Assembly: GCF_019097595.1 (NCBI RefSeq)
Contig: NC_080732.1
Span: 8,652,405 to 8,716,404 of the forward strand
DNA length: 64,000 bases
From: Hemibagrus wyckioides
Lineage: Eukaryota > Chordata > Actinopteri > Siluriformes > Bagridae
Direction of reading: 5' to 3'
Below, one piece after another: positions 33,214-46,646 of the stretch. How positions within the stretch are numbered: position 1 is the first letter of the stretch; every line of letters begins with the position of its first letter. The notes beneath the pieces are model-generated. The model did not search any database and had not been told where the DNA came from. It was given only the letters and a program-made list of their open reading frames with translations. The translations under genes were made by a program, and so were the position numbers.

Positions 33214-35877
33214 TATCAGAGTGCTCTCACTTAAGTAATGAGCAGTCCATTGCCCACTGAAGTTGTCCATCACTTCAACAAGCTGCAAAAATGTAGTACT
33301 TCACATTCACCACACATACAAACGTGCAAACAAACATGTTATGTGAATGACATTGTTCACACACATGCTCGTGTATTTATGTACATCTGGAGGATCAGTA
33401 CTAACATCCAATAGATTACACATCAAAGCCAAAACATCCCTGTCCATCTGCTTTCCAAGTCCAACTGTAACATTTAGTGATTTAATGCACAGTGATGTTA
33501 AAAGGCCTGACAAGCTGTTTGTCTTTAAAACTTTCTGAAGTCAGTGTGATTGTTGTCATGATCTGTGTGTCATATTAAAAACCCTTGAAAAAGTTTTAAC
33601 TGATCTAGAAACTTCTAGCAAGCAAAAACACAAGTGTTAGAAGACTAGTACACAAAAGAGTTAATGTTAGTTCTCAATAATGGTCAAGAGTCAATAGTAT
33701 ATAATAGTAGGTCAATAGTATATAATATGCAATTTAAGTTAATTTGTTTATTCACCTGGGTACTTGGTGTCACAAGAGTCACATTCATTTCTGAGAACAG
33801 GAAAAACTGATGCACCAAACAACCTTAGGATACACTCAGCAGCATTCTTGCATACACACACTCATAGTTAACTACATGGATAAATCAGCTTTTATAATCT
33901 TTTCTGAGTAGCAAAGCATCTACCTGATTATAAAACTAGCCCAGTTACCTTGACTTACTTCTACTAGGAAAACTCCAGTGATTAAAACTTTACTGATATG
34001 ATTAGTGTGCTGTTGTTCAGTGTTTGCAGTGGGATCTGGCAGGACACCAGCAGGTCTGATGGTGCAGCAGGAGGAGGGTACACACAGGATTGAAAGAGAG
34101 TGGAGCCGAGTTCATTACAGCAGCCCCATGGAGCGTGCAGAGCTTTTAAAAGCTCATCATACCCACTAATGCTCATTAGCCAAGATGAGCGTGCCTTAAA
34201 AAAGCATTAGTAATTCTGGCAGTTCACAGGAGCAGCTTGTCCCATGACGCTCTCTGTAGTCTGCCACCTCCTGCTCTGAGCCTCAGTTATGGGCCTGTTC
34301 TGTGAGATTAATGACAGAGGTGCTGCAGGGTTTGGGGAACTCTCAGTCGTGAAAACTTTGCTGTTGACAGTCAAAGTGACCTTCACAGGAAATAATCAAT
34401 GCAGAGGAAGGCAAGAGAAATAACATCTTATGTGCCTTAGGTGAAGTTTAAATGGAAAAAAGAAAAAGGGCTTCAATTGAAATGTGGATGTACCCTGCAA
34501 GAACAATCCAAATTCTTTAAGTATTTCTGTGTATTTCTCTTGATCTCCAGACTTAATTGGGCAAAGGCAATTTTAACATCTACGTCTGTAAGAAGGAGAG
34601 TGGAAGGGAAAAAATTGGTTATTACAGAATAGATACACATTCTTTGCGATAAAAATACACTTTCTTACATCATGTGTGATTGCCAGTAATTTAGCAATAA
34701 CTAAAATTACTAGTCAATGTCTTTAGTTTAAAATGATATAATTTGCAGTATATAAAGCTGTAAATTACAGAATGTTACTAAAATGAACTAGCATAAAATG
34801 AACTGTAAATAAGACTATTTATTTATACATGACAGCAGCTAAATGAATGATACTAAAAGGAAAAGCAGTCTGTAAATTACTAATTTACCATCTGCACTAA
34901 ATTCTGAGTGAATACCAAATGCCAGTACAGTTGAGATACAGATCCAATTGAGGGTGCAAATATGGGAACTGGGCATGTTCATGCATGCCCACACACTTAC
35001 AGCCTTAACACACACTCTTTCTCTGCAGTTCTTGAACTGTGAAGAAGTTTCTGGATGGGTTGTCCATGATAACCTGCAGCAGATAGCGCAGGCAGATAGC
35101 TAGGCTGTCTCGATGAACCATGAATGAAGCTGCACTAATGATAAACTGCTCCCTCCATTCCTTCCCCCTGTCCTGAAGATGTTTCTGTGGGATAAAAACC
35201 TACTACTGCACAAATGTTTTAACAGATGTCTTCCTACAATAAGCCGTTTCATTATGAGTGATTTAAAGTTCATTCTGTTTGCTATTACTCTTAGATTACG
35301 TGGAGCATCTGCAATAATAAATCTTTGTGAATGAGCTGTTACTAAATGAAGAATAAAATAATATGAACTAGTGAATTTATACCCTGTGATTTGCTTTCAA
35401 TCATGAGACATCTACACATTCTGAGCAATCAAGAATTCAATTTGGCTTACTATTAAAAAATCTAATAAATTAAATAAAAGTGTTACTCAGTCAAAGTAAA
35501 GTGTTCCACTTATATCATTTTTCATTTTTATTGGAACAATTCAGCTTAGTTCACACTCTAAGCCTTATAAACAATAATGGTATGAACTATATCTAATGCA
35601 CAGTTCCTGTAATTAGTTTAGACCTGGAGACAAGTTATAAATTATTCATTAAGTTATCAACAAATCTTGCAGGGTCATCAAGTTAATGCACAGCAATTAG
35701 TAATTAGTCTGAGAAAATTATTTGACACAAGTGTCTGTGTAACGACATTCAGATATGGGCATCCGTGAGCTTTTACCGAGAGACTGGGCCAAACTGTTGC
35801 CCAACAAAGAAATAGAGAGTAATTATGCAGTAACGAAATTATGAATTCAGGTCTGAATGTTATTCAGTTTGTTCAAA

Positions 35878-35878
<1 letters not shown>
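33214..35878. other. Unique sequence, nothing recognised
   Basis: No recognised exon or element in 2.7 kb. About 34080-34420 is less AT-rich, has ATTAG/TAAT cores and few homopolymers, and is a candidate conserved non-coding element by look only. Confidence 0.35.

Positions 35879-35931
<53 letters not shown>
35879..35931. repeat. (TAA)n microsatellite
   Basis: Pure trinucleotide run of about 53 bp. The minus-strand poly-tyrosine frame over it is an artefact. Confidence 0.97.
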
Positions 35932-36644
35932 ACCATCAGTGTAGAAAACAGATTTGAGCCAGAGATTTTTTGAGCCAGAAGTATTTTTTGTGTACAACAT
36001 GTACTGTATATTAACATAGTAATATCAATGTATGATACATTTAGGTTTTTAAACAACCAGAGATAATTTAACTGTTTAAATATGGCTTCACTTATGATAT
36101 ATATGCAATGGCCTGGTCAAACACACCAGAATTGGCTAAAAATCTAATCAGCTAAAACAAAAAATCATTTGCCAAATGATATTTTCTTGCTAATAACATA
36201 CTCTGCAAAGCTCATTGTTACATAAATATGGAGCTGGCTATAAACCAAAGCAGGTCAGTTTGTCTAAAGCTGGTTTAATTGTTAGCTTGCTAGCTAATTG
36301 CACTTTTGTGACACACTTAGTGTCAATCCTTTGTTCAAGTATTTAGATATAAAGTATAGTGGAACAGATAAAAGCCTAACACCTTCAGTTTGGAAATGGT
36401 ATAAAAAAAAAACTAAGTTATCACATAGCAAAAATGTATAATAATTCACTGAATTAATCTAGAGAGACTGACATGGATGAAGCTTATGATCAAAGTCATT
36501 GCTTGTTTTTCATTGGAAGGTCATCTTCCTTTGATGAGGTATCACTAATATCATTTTTCCATAAATAGATTAGGTTAAATGTGGAGGAAAGCTGGGTATT
36601 TGATTGCTATCACAGGATAATATCAGGATAATATTAAATCAGGT
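35932..36644. other. No recognisable gene or repeat
   Basis: AT-rich. A small local duplication (CAGGATAATAT repeated) lies near 36612-36634. Confidence 0.4.
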
Positions 36645-36795
36645 TAACACACTTTTTATTTACGGGATTTTGCAAATGCCTTTATCCAGAGCAACTTACA
36701 TTTATCTCATTTACAAAACTGAGCAGTTCAGGGCTTGAGCAAAACTGAGCAGTTCACAACTTTGCAATTAATTGCCCCATGCCTTACCCAACGAG
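36645..36795 (-). mobile_element. SINE with L2-like tail
   Basis: On the minus strand: AATGGTAGCTCGTTGGGTAA then GGC (A-box region), GTGAACTGCTCAGTTTTGC, AATGAGATAAATGTAAGTTG, CTCTGGATAAAGGCATTTGC. A 20-bp block (AAAACTGAGCAGTTCA) is duplicated inside at 36716-36760. The same family as 3604 and 26696. Confidence 0.72.
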
Positions 36796-38574
36796 CTACC
36801 ATTTCCCAACCAACGTCCCAAACACCAATTTCGAGCGGTCTCCACAAATATAGATTATAATGTGAGTGTGATGAATTCCAAACCGATCTCTTAATGTTAT
36901 TTGCCATTTTAAAATGGATTAAATAGAAAATCAAACTGCATGGCTATTTTAATCTAAAAAAAAAAAAAAAAACATAATGCCATGACGTACTGTAAAATAA
37001 AAAATACTCTGAAAATATAATAAACTATACTGATCTCTAAAAGGGGGTCATTCTTAGTTAGAACTTAGTTAGAATTAAATTAATATGAAATTGATTATTG
37101 TTTGTAATTAATCACTTGACTAAGCAAACGATTATATTTTTTATAATCAGGTCATTATGCAGAAACGAAGACTGGCTCTGTACAAGCATAATATGGTATG
37201 GATCAAAAGAGGTTTCAGAGAATGTGGATCTGTCAAATAGCATACAACTGAAAAATAGTTACAAACGGATTTATAAAGTCCTCTACAAATCCACAGTATG
37301 GTGAGTGCTTTACAGATGGAAGAATTCTTTGCCATAGCTATTCCCCCTAGATGTGTGCTTCCTATAAAGATCAGTGAAACAGCAAAATCCTCACATATAA
37401 TAAAGTACCCTAGTGGCACCTAAGGATCTGATGAAAACCTGCATTTTATAATATCTACATTCAGGAGTCTGCCATAAAAAAACATTGAACCAGAGAAGCA
37501 TTCACAGGATGATCCAGACCACAGATGGAACAATGATCGACCATTTTTCCAACTGTGAACATGGTGGATGTGAAGGATAATGTTAGAGGACTGCAGTGCT
37601 GCCTCAGGGCCTGGATGAGCAGCAAATATATAATGGGCCAATTAATTCCAAGTCATAGTAATAGCCAACAGAAGTGCACAGTAACAAGACTGTACAAAAA
37701 GTACCATCACAACAATGATGGATTCTAGCTTTTCTTCACAAAATGATCCAGGATTTAATGCTCCACCAAACAAGTACATCCAGTTAAAGCTTCTCCATAC
37801 TTACTAAGAGGTGGTTTTGAGATTTAGGTTCTCATTATTCTTCTTTTGGTTTCTAGCCAGCATCTGATTGAGGGTGAGTTCAAAACCAGGTGCTGTCGAT
37901 AGCAGTGGATTTTGGGTATTACTTGAATGGTGATCGGGGTGACTTGCTGGCTTCTTTGAGAAGGAGTGTCTGATTTCTTGGATCATTTTCAACGGGTTTG
38001 GTCAATGTCCTGCTGCTGACCACTGCAGTCTGTGGGCTGTATGGTAGGCAGCTGGCGTTCATCCTGCACATATGGTTGAACCATCTCAATTTTTATCCCT
38101 GGATTTTGTCCTCACTTGTGGGTTTCATTTCAGACGAGCTCACAGAGAGAAATTTCCAGAATTTGTTGTAAATATTATTTAATGTAACATTATATATCAC
38201 TAATGTAACATTATTTTGATCACCACATTCATTTTTAGGGTCTGCTGTCAGCTAGGTGCACACAGCTAATATAATTAATCATGGTTGCCAGGATTTAGCA
38301 AAATGTAAATCGCAAGTGCATCCCATGAACCTTGCAAAAGGTTTTGCAAAAAAAATTCAAAATTGTATTTATTTATTTGCTTTTAAACAAGATATATGCT
38401 CAATTTGGCATAAATAACTAAAACCTTAGGTTGTTTACTAACCTTCTAGCTGCTCCTCTCCCACTCATAATGATAAGAAATTGGGCACTGATGATACTAC
38501 TGACCCTTGATAAAACATGCAGATATCAAGATATCATGTCTCATCACAACATTTCTATGTATGCAACCGGACAC
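36796..38574. other. No recognisable gene or repeat
   Basis: AT-rich, with a poly-A run at about 36957-36972. The part near 37800-38110 could be a decayed LINE piece (GTTGAACCATCTCAATTTTT) but I cannot support a call. Confidence 0.35.
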
Positions 38575-38985
38575 ACATCTTCATGCCAACTGTAGCTTCA
38601 GATTCCTGTTTTTGGCAGACATGAGTGGATCCCAGTGTGGGCTGCTGCTGTAGCCCATCTGCCTTAAAGTTTGACATGTTGTGTGTCCTGAAATGTTTTT
38701 CCGCCTCCCCCGGTTGTAAAAAGTGTTTATATGGGTTGCCTTAGCCTTCCTGTCATCTTGAACCATTTTGGCCATTTTCCTCTGACTGCTCTCATCAACA
38801 AGGATCTCAAACCACCCCATCTGGTGTCAATAACCATGCCCCAGTCAATGAGATCACATTTTTTGCTCTGTTCTGATGTTTGATGTGAACTTTAACAGAA
38901 ACTCTTGACCTTCATACCACATGATTGGCTGATTGGTTAATTGCATGAAAGTGCAGGTGTTACTATTAAAGTAGCCAGTGAGTGT
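38575..38985 (-). mobile_element. Tc1-like transposon relic with transposase fragment
   Basis: The minus strand encodes a 79-residue open stretch with KMAKMVQDDRKAKATHI, FYNRGRRKNISGHTT and LRQMGYSS, matching the linker and second helix-turn-helix of a Tc1-like transposase (the consensus reads roughly RM.R.V..DRKAT...I...YN.G....IS..T..R.L..MGY.S). The terminus at 38960-38985 reads GTGTTACTATTAAAGTAGCC then AGTGAGTGTA. The catalytic D, D and E region is missing. A different Tc1 family from the one at 31965. Confidence 0.82.
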
Positions 38986-40517
38986 ATTTGGTGTCTCTAT
39001 GGATGACTCTTTACAGTAAAACAGTACATGATACTGTATATTATGTGGCTGGTGTGTGAGTAAATGCTGAACAATCAGCTATAAAATGGAAAGACTGCAT
39101 AACTTTAATTCACATTTACAACAGACATATTATATTGTGTCATTTTTACCCTTGAGATGACGTGAACAGAGCAGCCATATTACAATATTCAAGAGTGAGG
39201 TTATGCCGCAATCAGCTGTTGCAGTTAATTGCTGAAGCTCTGCATTAAAAGCAATATTTCTATTTAAGTCCTGGGAGATTTCACCATACTCTTAACACTT
39301 TGAGATACATCCATACCGTTCCTAAATGCAATTACCATACTCTATTTAAGAGTATAATATAGCATTCTAATATTTATAATAATATTTGATACAGGGCTAA
39401 ACACAGGAGTAAAGCTGCTTAGTTAAATATTTCTCTGAGTGGTTTTCTGCATCCTGTCCTTAGCCTCAGATCCACATGCTAACCCAAGATCTCCACAAGT
39501 CATTAATGCAATACATACCAAAGATATACACAAACAGAAATAACGTTGTATAGACAAATTGGTGTGTTATTTCCTTACTGCTAAAGACGACTTTTTCCTC
39601 AAATAGAATTTACTGTGGACAATTTAGTGGTAATAAGCTCTTTCAAGTTAATAAAAGAGATCTATTAAATTAAAATTCTCTTAGTCTATCATTATGTCCC
39701 TGGACTATGTGTCTCAAACCTTTTTTAACAATATTTGCTGTATCAGTGTAAATGTAATTGTGAATAAACATTAAGCAATGAATGAGCAAAAATATCTTCT
39801 TATTTTTGTTTCCATTTTTGGTGATTAATTAGGCTGTTTTGTTTATGCATTTTTACTACAGCTATATAAAGCATTTATGGGGTATTGGCAGATCTTACGT
39901 TTGCATTGTGACATCAATTACACACCACTTAGGGAAGATATATAGATTTGCTTAAAAACACCAAACTAGCTTTTTTTATGCCACAAATGGCAGGCTGTTA
40001 CGGACTACACCAGCAGACTTTAATACATCTACTACACACTCAGCTCACAGAATCGTGGCAGTTTTAGGTTCCTCGTTATTAAAAAATCAATAGCAGAAGC
40101 TTGGGGAAGAGACCTTTTATATCGCTTACACTCTGAGCATGAGCCAGAAGAAATTTCAGCCCCACCAGAAACCATGTCATAATATCCATAAATGATCTCG
40201 TTTTTGTAAAGACTGGATATAAAATTCATGTAAAGTATGTCCTTTAAATTGAAAATCAGTCATTGTAAGTAATGATTTATATTGCTAAAATGCTAAAGCT
40301 AAAAATAGATTCCTTACAGTCACATCACGTAACCAAAGCCATACCACACGGCTCTAGCATACTATTCACAAACACACGGAAATTAATTACACATGCATAT
40401 AGACCCTACACAGAAACCCGAAAGATGGTGACATTTTAATTATTATTAAAATAATTAAAATGTACATTAATTTTTAATTGTTATTATGACATTTTAATTG
40501 CTACTACAGTAACTACA
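38986..40517. other. No recognisable gene or repeat
   Basis: AT-rich sequence without recognised features apart from the inverted repeat at 40431-40463. Confidence 0.4.
40431..40463. repeat. Perfect AT-rich inverted repeat
   Basis: Arms of 14 bp (ACATTTTAATTATT and its exact reverse complement) separated by ATTAA. A further partial copy of the arm lies at about 40490-40499. It could form a hairpin but may be chance in AT-rich DNA. Confidence 0.85.
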
Positions 40518-40519
40518 CT

Positions 40520-40551
<32 letters not shown>

Positions 40552-40553
40552 TC
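40518..40553. repeat. (CTTT)n microsatellite
   Basis: Pure tetranucleotide run of about 36 bp, all pyrimidines on the plus strand. Confidence 0.97.
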
Positions 40554-42034
40554 ATATGTTCTACATTCACTACCACATCTGTAATGTCTACTGTCACAGT
40601 AACTGTCATATCTGTTACCCCCCAACACCCACCACTCACTCATATTATCGTTTAAAATGGTATTACATTACATCCACAAATGTATATTTATTTAATAATA
40701 GCTCCTTCCTTAAGTGGCCATAGATGATCAAATATCGATCAATATCAATAAAGTCTCCACATGGTTCTCCAAATAAAGAAAGGGGTTGAGGGTGGCAGGA
40801 ATCAGGGCTAACAAGTGATGGGATGAGAGGAGTACTGGAAAACTGCCATCAGTCTCGTCGATCCAGCTGGCAGTAAGGTTATTATGCTGCATCATTGTTG
40901 TATTGTTGCTCCTATAATTCCATTCTTACTGTATGTGCGATTTATGCACATAAAGCAAGCTAGGTGAGAAAAGTATAAAAAAAGGGCAGAAATTGACTTC
41001 AGAAAATGTTCTTTCTCTGCATGGACTTTTCGTTCTGTTGTATTTATTTATTATGCAAACACTAAATTATTGATCGATGAAACTTTGGTTTGTTTATATT
41101 ATTTTATACACTTTTTTTCAGTAAGCAGGTGTTTGGGGACATTTTATTGTTATATACCTTTAAATAAAACTTTTTAAAATGATTATGCCATTCATAATTA
41201 AGGTGACATTGGCATTACGGTATTGATAATGTTATAGGTTGTGAAAAGTATTTTAGTCGTGCTGCATGAGAAAGAACTTTCAAGCCCGAGATAAAAAGAT
41301 ACGAAAAAATGTCCTTCAAACTATAAAACAATTCAGGGAACAGAATTCTTCTATCTCAAACTATCCAGTATGAGTGAATTTCTTTGTCCTGTCTAACCAA
41401 TAGAGAAGAAGGTCAGCATTATTATTCAAAACTGTATAACTACAAAAAAAAAGATGGTTGGAGGGCTTTGCTGCTAATGTTTATTGTGATTTCTTGGTCT
41501 CCCAGGTCATATATAAAGAACGACTTTGCTCAGAGAATTACTTCACTTCCTTCCATTTGAACTATGATTGACTCAACACTGGTTTATCTAATAATTTAAT
41601 TTGAGTTCTCACAGGAACATTGAACAAATTCACACAAACAAGGATAAGGAGTGGTTATACAAAGCCCATATTCACAATCCAGAATAAATGTATAGTATAA
41701 CAGGTGGTTAAACACAAATAATGACTCATGAAGTTCTAATAATGTGCTATATATAATTACATGACAATCATGTAATGCAAGTGCCACTATATATTTATAA
41801 GTATTATTATAAGGTTATATGGTACACAGGATAATATTATATTGACTTGTGCATAACTATTAAAAGATACATGGATGGATGGATGGATTTTATTGATCCC
41901 TGATGGGAAATAAGTTTGTGACTGCAGTAAACGTAATTATAAAGCCGATTATATAACAGTTTATATTTTTATAATTGCAAAGTAACTGTAATGTTTACGA
42001 AATAGTATAAAAGCTTCGAGCATCACTCTTTATC
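40554..42034. other. No recognisable gene or repeat
   Basis: AT-rich. A GGAT run followed by TTTTATTGATCCCTGATGGG (41873-41912) is a short dispersed LINE/SINE terminus like the one at 21539. Confidence 0.4.
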
Positions 42035-42165
42035 TGTTTAGTCAGTATGACCTACATCTGATCTGAGAGCTCTCACTCGAATATATCTAACAATCAGTTC
42101 ACTCAGGTACAGTGGAGCAAGTCCATGAAGGCATTGGATAAGCAAAAGTATCTTAAAGTCAGTCC
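42035..42165 (-). mobile_element. L2-like LINE coding fragment
   Basis: On the plus strand ATGACCTACATCTGATCTGA, GAGCTCTCACTCGAATAT, TTCACTCAGGTACAGTGG, AGCAAGTCCATGAAGGC correspond in reverse to the APxYLSELL region near the C-terminus of L2-type reverse transcriptases. Only about 130 bp survive. Confidence 0.45.
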
Positions 42166-42168
42166 TAA

Positions 42169-42190
42169 ACACACACACACACACACACAC
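42169..42190. repeat. (CA)n microsatellite
   Basis: Short pure CA run at the end of the L2 fragment. Confidence 0.93.
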
Positions 42191-43030
42191 GTGCACATGT
42201 ACACACATTGCAGCTGTTTTTGAGAGAAGGTGAAATGTATTTGTTCATTAAACAATCTAACTGTTTAACTGTTCCTGTATTAGTTTACAAAAATAGTAGA
42301 TAAATAGTCTTAATATTATGAGGAATAGTTAAATGCATTTAGCTTGATCTTTTTATATTTGTTAACAAATATAATTATAATTATAAAATGATTTCAGAAT
42401 CATGGAGAGATCATTATTAGCTACACGGTTTGTGCACTACCCCACATAGCTTTATAATAAATAGTGACTCTAGTATTATATACACATACCATTGTAGAAG
42501 TTATTAGTCATAGCACATTATTAGGGCTTTATGGCCTTTTATTAGAATTTAATTTTAAGTGCATAAAAGGGGCTCTTGTAGGAACTTACATACAAAGAGT
42601 TATGGATTTTATAGATCATGGTACAGAATGGGGTTGGATTCCTTTCATTTTCATCTGAATGAAGCCATGAGAGAAAGCATGAACTCTAAAACCCCACCTC
42701 CAACCTTAGCCTTGACTATCGTATCTTTTCGTGCAACTTGAATCATGCGGATTATTACAAAAATCTACACAATCGAAAGTAAGAGAAGCTGAAATTGACA
42801 GAACTAAAGTTAAGACCTTTTATATTCAAGGTCTCAAAAGTCACTTCGGTTTCAGAAAGAAGTAAAGTGAAAATTCTGTAAAGGGAGACATTTCAAAGCA
42901 TTGGAAAGGTGCGTGTGTCATAAGTGCACCTGAACTCTTTTTTATAAAACATATGAAAATTTGACTGATATCAAGTTGCTTTTAAGTAAAAGATAACTTT
43001 CATTTGTATCTGTCATTCAAGTATTATATA
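42191..43030. other. No recognisable gene or repeat
   Basis: AT-rich. The overlapping short open frames near 42464-42741 are unsupported. Confidence 0.4.
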
Positions 43031-43096
43031 GTGTGTGTGTGTGTGTGTGTGTGAGTCTGTGTGTGTGTGTGTGTGTGTGTGAGTCTGTGTGTGTGG
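43031..43096. repeat. (GT)n microsatellite, compound
   Basis: Two GT runs separated by GAGTCTGT units repeated twice, about 66 bp in total. Confidence 0.95.
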
Positions 43097-44346
43097 GAGA
43101 ACAAGAGGAACTGTGTGTGCGTGTGTGACTCAGCTGTGTCTGAGCACCACTTCCTCCAGTTTGATTGTCTCCTCAGGGACCGACCTCCCTGGTGGAACAT
43201 CATGCAAAGACCAATTAAATGCAGCCTCCTAGTGACAACCGAAGTCGGAACATTTCCGTTTCAGATGTCATTTGTGGCGTTTACGCTTCCACTCTTCCAT
43301 CCTCCTGCCATCATCAAACATCATCTTAGCTTTGAGTGACAGCCCACCACGTCCTAACTTCTTACAGACTGCTCATTAGGAACATTCTTATTGACAGCTA
43401 GTGAGGGAGCAAGCTACAGCTGCATAAGGAGGAAGGTGATTCAGAAAAAAATATGTGTGTGTGTGTGTATATATATATACTGTATATAAACCAAGGCAAA
43501 ACCATCTGCATTGTATAATTACCTTACACTTTTCCATTCCCCTTGGATTAATGGGCTTAAGTGATATTATTATCAACATTTAATTTCATCCAGATTTTAA
43601 AACCATATACTGAGCATATACTCACACCATACACATACACACTCACACACAACAACCCCCACTTCACCACCACCACTGCCCCCCCACACACATACAAATA
43701 CATACTGAGTGAGGACCTACTGACAGTATAAATGTGTGTTATTACATCCATAATACAGTGGGATGTATACCACAAGTATGCAGCAATTTCAGACTTCAAG
43801 CTACTTGCTATTAACAACTGAAGTTGCCATTAACTCCTTTTAGTTTTGGGCATTCATGGATTTTGGGGCATTGATGCCTTAGTATTTAATTATGATAATG
43901 TATTATTTTTGTAATTCATTACTCTGTTATTTGACCCACACACTTTGTTGTATGTGTTTTGCTTTTGATGATCAAATCATTATAAGAGGTGCTCTACTGT
44001 TACTGATTGCGTAGAATCTGTACTTGTATCTGTTTAATGCTCCCAATATTTGTATCTGTATCTTCATTTGGAATTTTTATTTCTTTTTTCCCCCATCAGA
44101 CAAAAACTTTGTATATTCTGAATACCTTATCTTTTTGCTCTGAATAATGTATTCAAATTCAGTTACATCTTTTTCTATCGACATTCCATTCTTAGTACAA
44201 GGATAGTTACAAAAATACAGACAAATCTGTGGTAAAAGCATGTACCTTCAAGAGTTTCTATAATTTGCTGGATTGTCCAGAGGGGTCAATAGTTCTACAA
44301 CCCAATAATGTCTTCTTTTTAGTTTAATTGGAGGTATTTTGTTGTG
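43097..44346. other. Unique sequence, nothing recognised
   Basis: About 43120-43360 has balanced composition and contains a TGACAG core and CAATTAAAT, and could be constrained non-coding DNA. A compound (GT)n(AT)n run lies at about 43454-43486. Nothing else is recognised. Confidence 0.35.
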
Positions 44347-44508
44347 TTTATTTATTTATTCATTCATTCATTCATTCATTCATTCATTCATTCATTCATT
44401 CATTCATTTATTCATTTATTTATTTATTTATTCATTCATTCATTCATTCATTCATTTATTTATTTGTTTATTTATTTATTTATTTATTTATTCATTTATT
44501 TATTTATT
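44347..44508. repeat. (ATTC/ATTT)n minisatellite-like tract
   Basis: About 160 bp of ATTC and ATTT tetranucleotides in alternating blocks, none of which contains a stop in any plus-strand frame for a long way. The FIHSFIHS-like proteins predicted in all three frames come from this repeat. Confidence 0.97.
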
Positions 44509-46586
44509 AGTGGCCATGCATTGTTTAAAACTGTCACATTGGCAAAACTCTTCACAGCAAAACAGAAGTCTATGCAACTGTGAATCATTTTTCATTGCTT
44601 TCACACGAAATGCATTTAATGAGCACATCTTCCAAAATCATGAGCTCTTTTGTCATTCACACTCCACCACCTGCAAAACACTATATATTTGCAGCACATT
44701 TTTCAAATGCTAACACATTCCTTTCAAAACTGTTAAAAACACATTCCAAACAAAATGATGGCAAATTCCAGAAGCTACCATATGGAAATATAAAGAAATC
44801 CTAGAAGAATATTTACAATAAAATAAAATAATATTTTTTCCCAACACTGTTAATTTCAGTTTCAACTGAAAGCCTACACTCAAGTGTCCTGTTTTTTGTC
44901 TTGATACCATCTTCTACTAAAAAGGGGTCTGCTTTGGAATGATTTTGTTGATAATGATATATTTGTAAAAATAAATGATATTGGAGCAAACTACAGCATT
45001 TCTGATTCATTCAAGTTATACTACATATAGTTTAGCAGAGTCACTAAAGTGACTCTTTCTATTATAAAATAATGATATTATGAAAAATGTAAGGAAAAGG
45101 AGATAATTGTTGCCAGTGATACAATTAAATGAGCTTATTTTCAGACATATAAAGAGTATTGCGTAAGTTTTAGATGATGTTAATTGTTTGGGCAAAATTC
45201 ATTTTGCTTATACAGGCTATATGAAGAGTTTTGTTAAAGTGGCTTCAATATTAAATGAATATCTGTTTCTCTTCTCAGTCATCACACGTTGATCTAGCAT
45301 AAAATACATTGGCAGATTGTGTGAGGAAGTAGCATTTTGAACTAGCATTGGCTCCAGACATCCCCATTGATAATGCTTGCATCAGTGGCAGGTAAAAGTT
45401 GAATGAAGTGAAATGTCCATATAGGTCACGTATGAGCAATCTAGAGTCAGGAGCCTAGAGTCAAATATCCCTCACAGAAGCAGTGCAGCCTGGAGCAAGG
45501 TCACACGGCTCTCAGTTACACTCCCGGTATGCATCTGTGGTCTATGAGCCATCCAGATGCCATGTAAACTACAATTATACACACTGACCAGGAGGGTAAA
45601 TCTACCGCCAAAGACCATAGACTCTACTGTCTTGCTAACTATCATTTCCATAAATAAACAGCACTACAGCTCTATTGCTATATTCCCCTAGGATCTCTGC
45701 ATGATCAAATTTTTTATGAGTTCCTGTTGCTTAATGAAAGGCAAAAACAGGGTCAACACAGCTCCTGTCTTGGGATTCTTGCCCTTCTAATAGACAGCCA
45801 TGGTGAGATCATGTAGTGTGAGGAATAAACACATCATTATCAACTTATTTTGATTTACTCAAGTTAAACTCTTACCAAAGAGTCAGCAAAAATGACCAGA
45901 ATTGCTCAAAGAGTATCCAAGAACTTTCCGTAATTAAAAATATCCAAGTAAAATAAAAATGTGTCACCTCCTGACCTCTTTATAATATTTGTGAAAAATT
46001 ATTATCAGAACAGATGTGTGTGTTAAGTGCTTTTGAGACCATATGTGTTATATCAACTGAGAAAACCTGCATTAATTGACAGTGAAGCTACATCTCCCAT
46101 TTAACATGCATAGTATTCTTTACATGCTAGCTAGATGGCTTGACTAATGTTAGCAGTGTAGTGATATCACAGACCAATGTATATGTTTTTTGGGGGAAAT
46201 GTAGCCAAATAAAAAACAAAAAGTAGTGTGGTCTTCCCCATGATTTTCAACTAAAAGAATACACATATACTAAACTGCATCCTGTTTCGCCAAGCAAAAT
46301 ATTATAACCAACATTAGCAGAAAAATGGGCTAGAAATGTTACACATGAGAGAATCCTAAAGTTTAGTTCATTCAAAAGCTCTGGCTGGACAATATAAAGG
46401 CAATAGCAGGCCAAAGCAGCTCTAAATGTCTTGATGCTCTTCGTAAAATTATTTGTCTTTTTCATATTGTCATATGGGTGTGCAAACTTTTGCATTCTGC
46501 AGTATGTGGCTATAAATTCTATTTGCTGAGTTACTGCTTTCCTCTTTGAATAGATAAAATGTCATGTACTGTAAACCTACTGGCTT

Positions 46587-46590
<4 letters not shown>
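44509..46590. other. No recognisable gene or repeat
   Basis: AT-rich. The sequence GGGTGTGCAAACTTTTGCAT at 46477-46496 looks like an isolated Tc1-type terminus but no element body could be supported around it. Confidence 0.4.
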
Positions 46591-46625
<35 letters not shown>

Positions 46626-46646
46626 AAAATAAAATAAAAAATAAAC
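46591..46646. repeat. (AATA)n microsatellite
   Basis: A-rich tetranucleotide tract of about 56 bp grading into AAAAT units. Confidence 0.95.

Noticed and set aside
37800..38110. Possible decayed LINE segment
   Set aside because: Only a short phrase looks familiar and no coding blocks or tail could be confirmed.
44328..44713. FIHSFIHS-rich proteins in all three plus frames
   Set aside because: Direct translation of the ATTC/ATTT array.
46477..46496. Isolated Tc1-type terminus
   Set aside because: GGGTGTGCAAACTTTTGCAT resembles a Tc1 end, but I could not find the partner end or any body sequence nearby.
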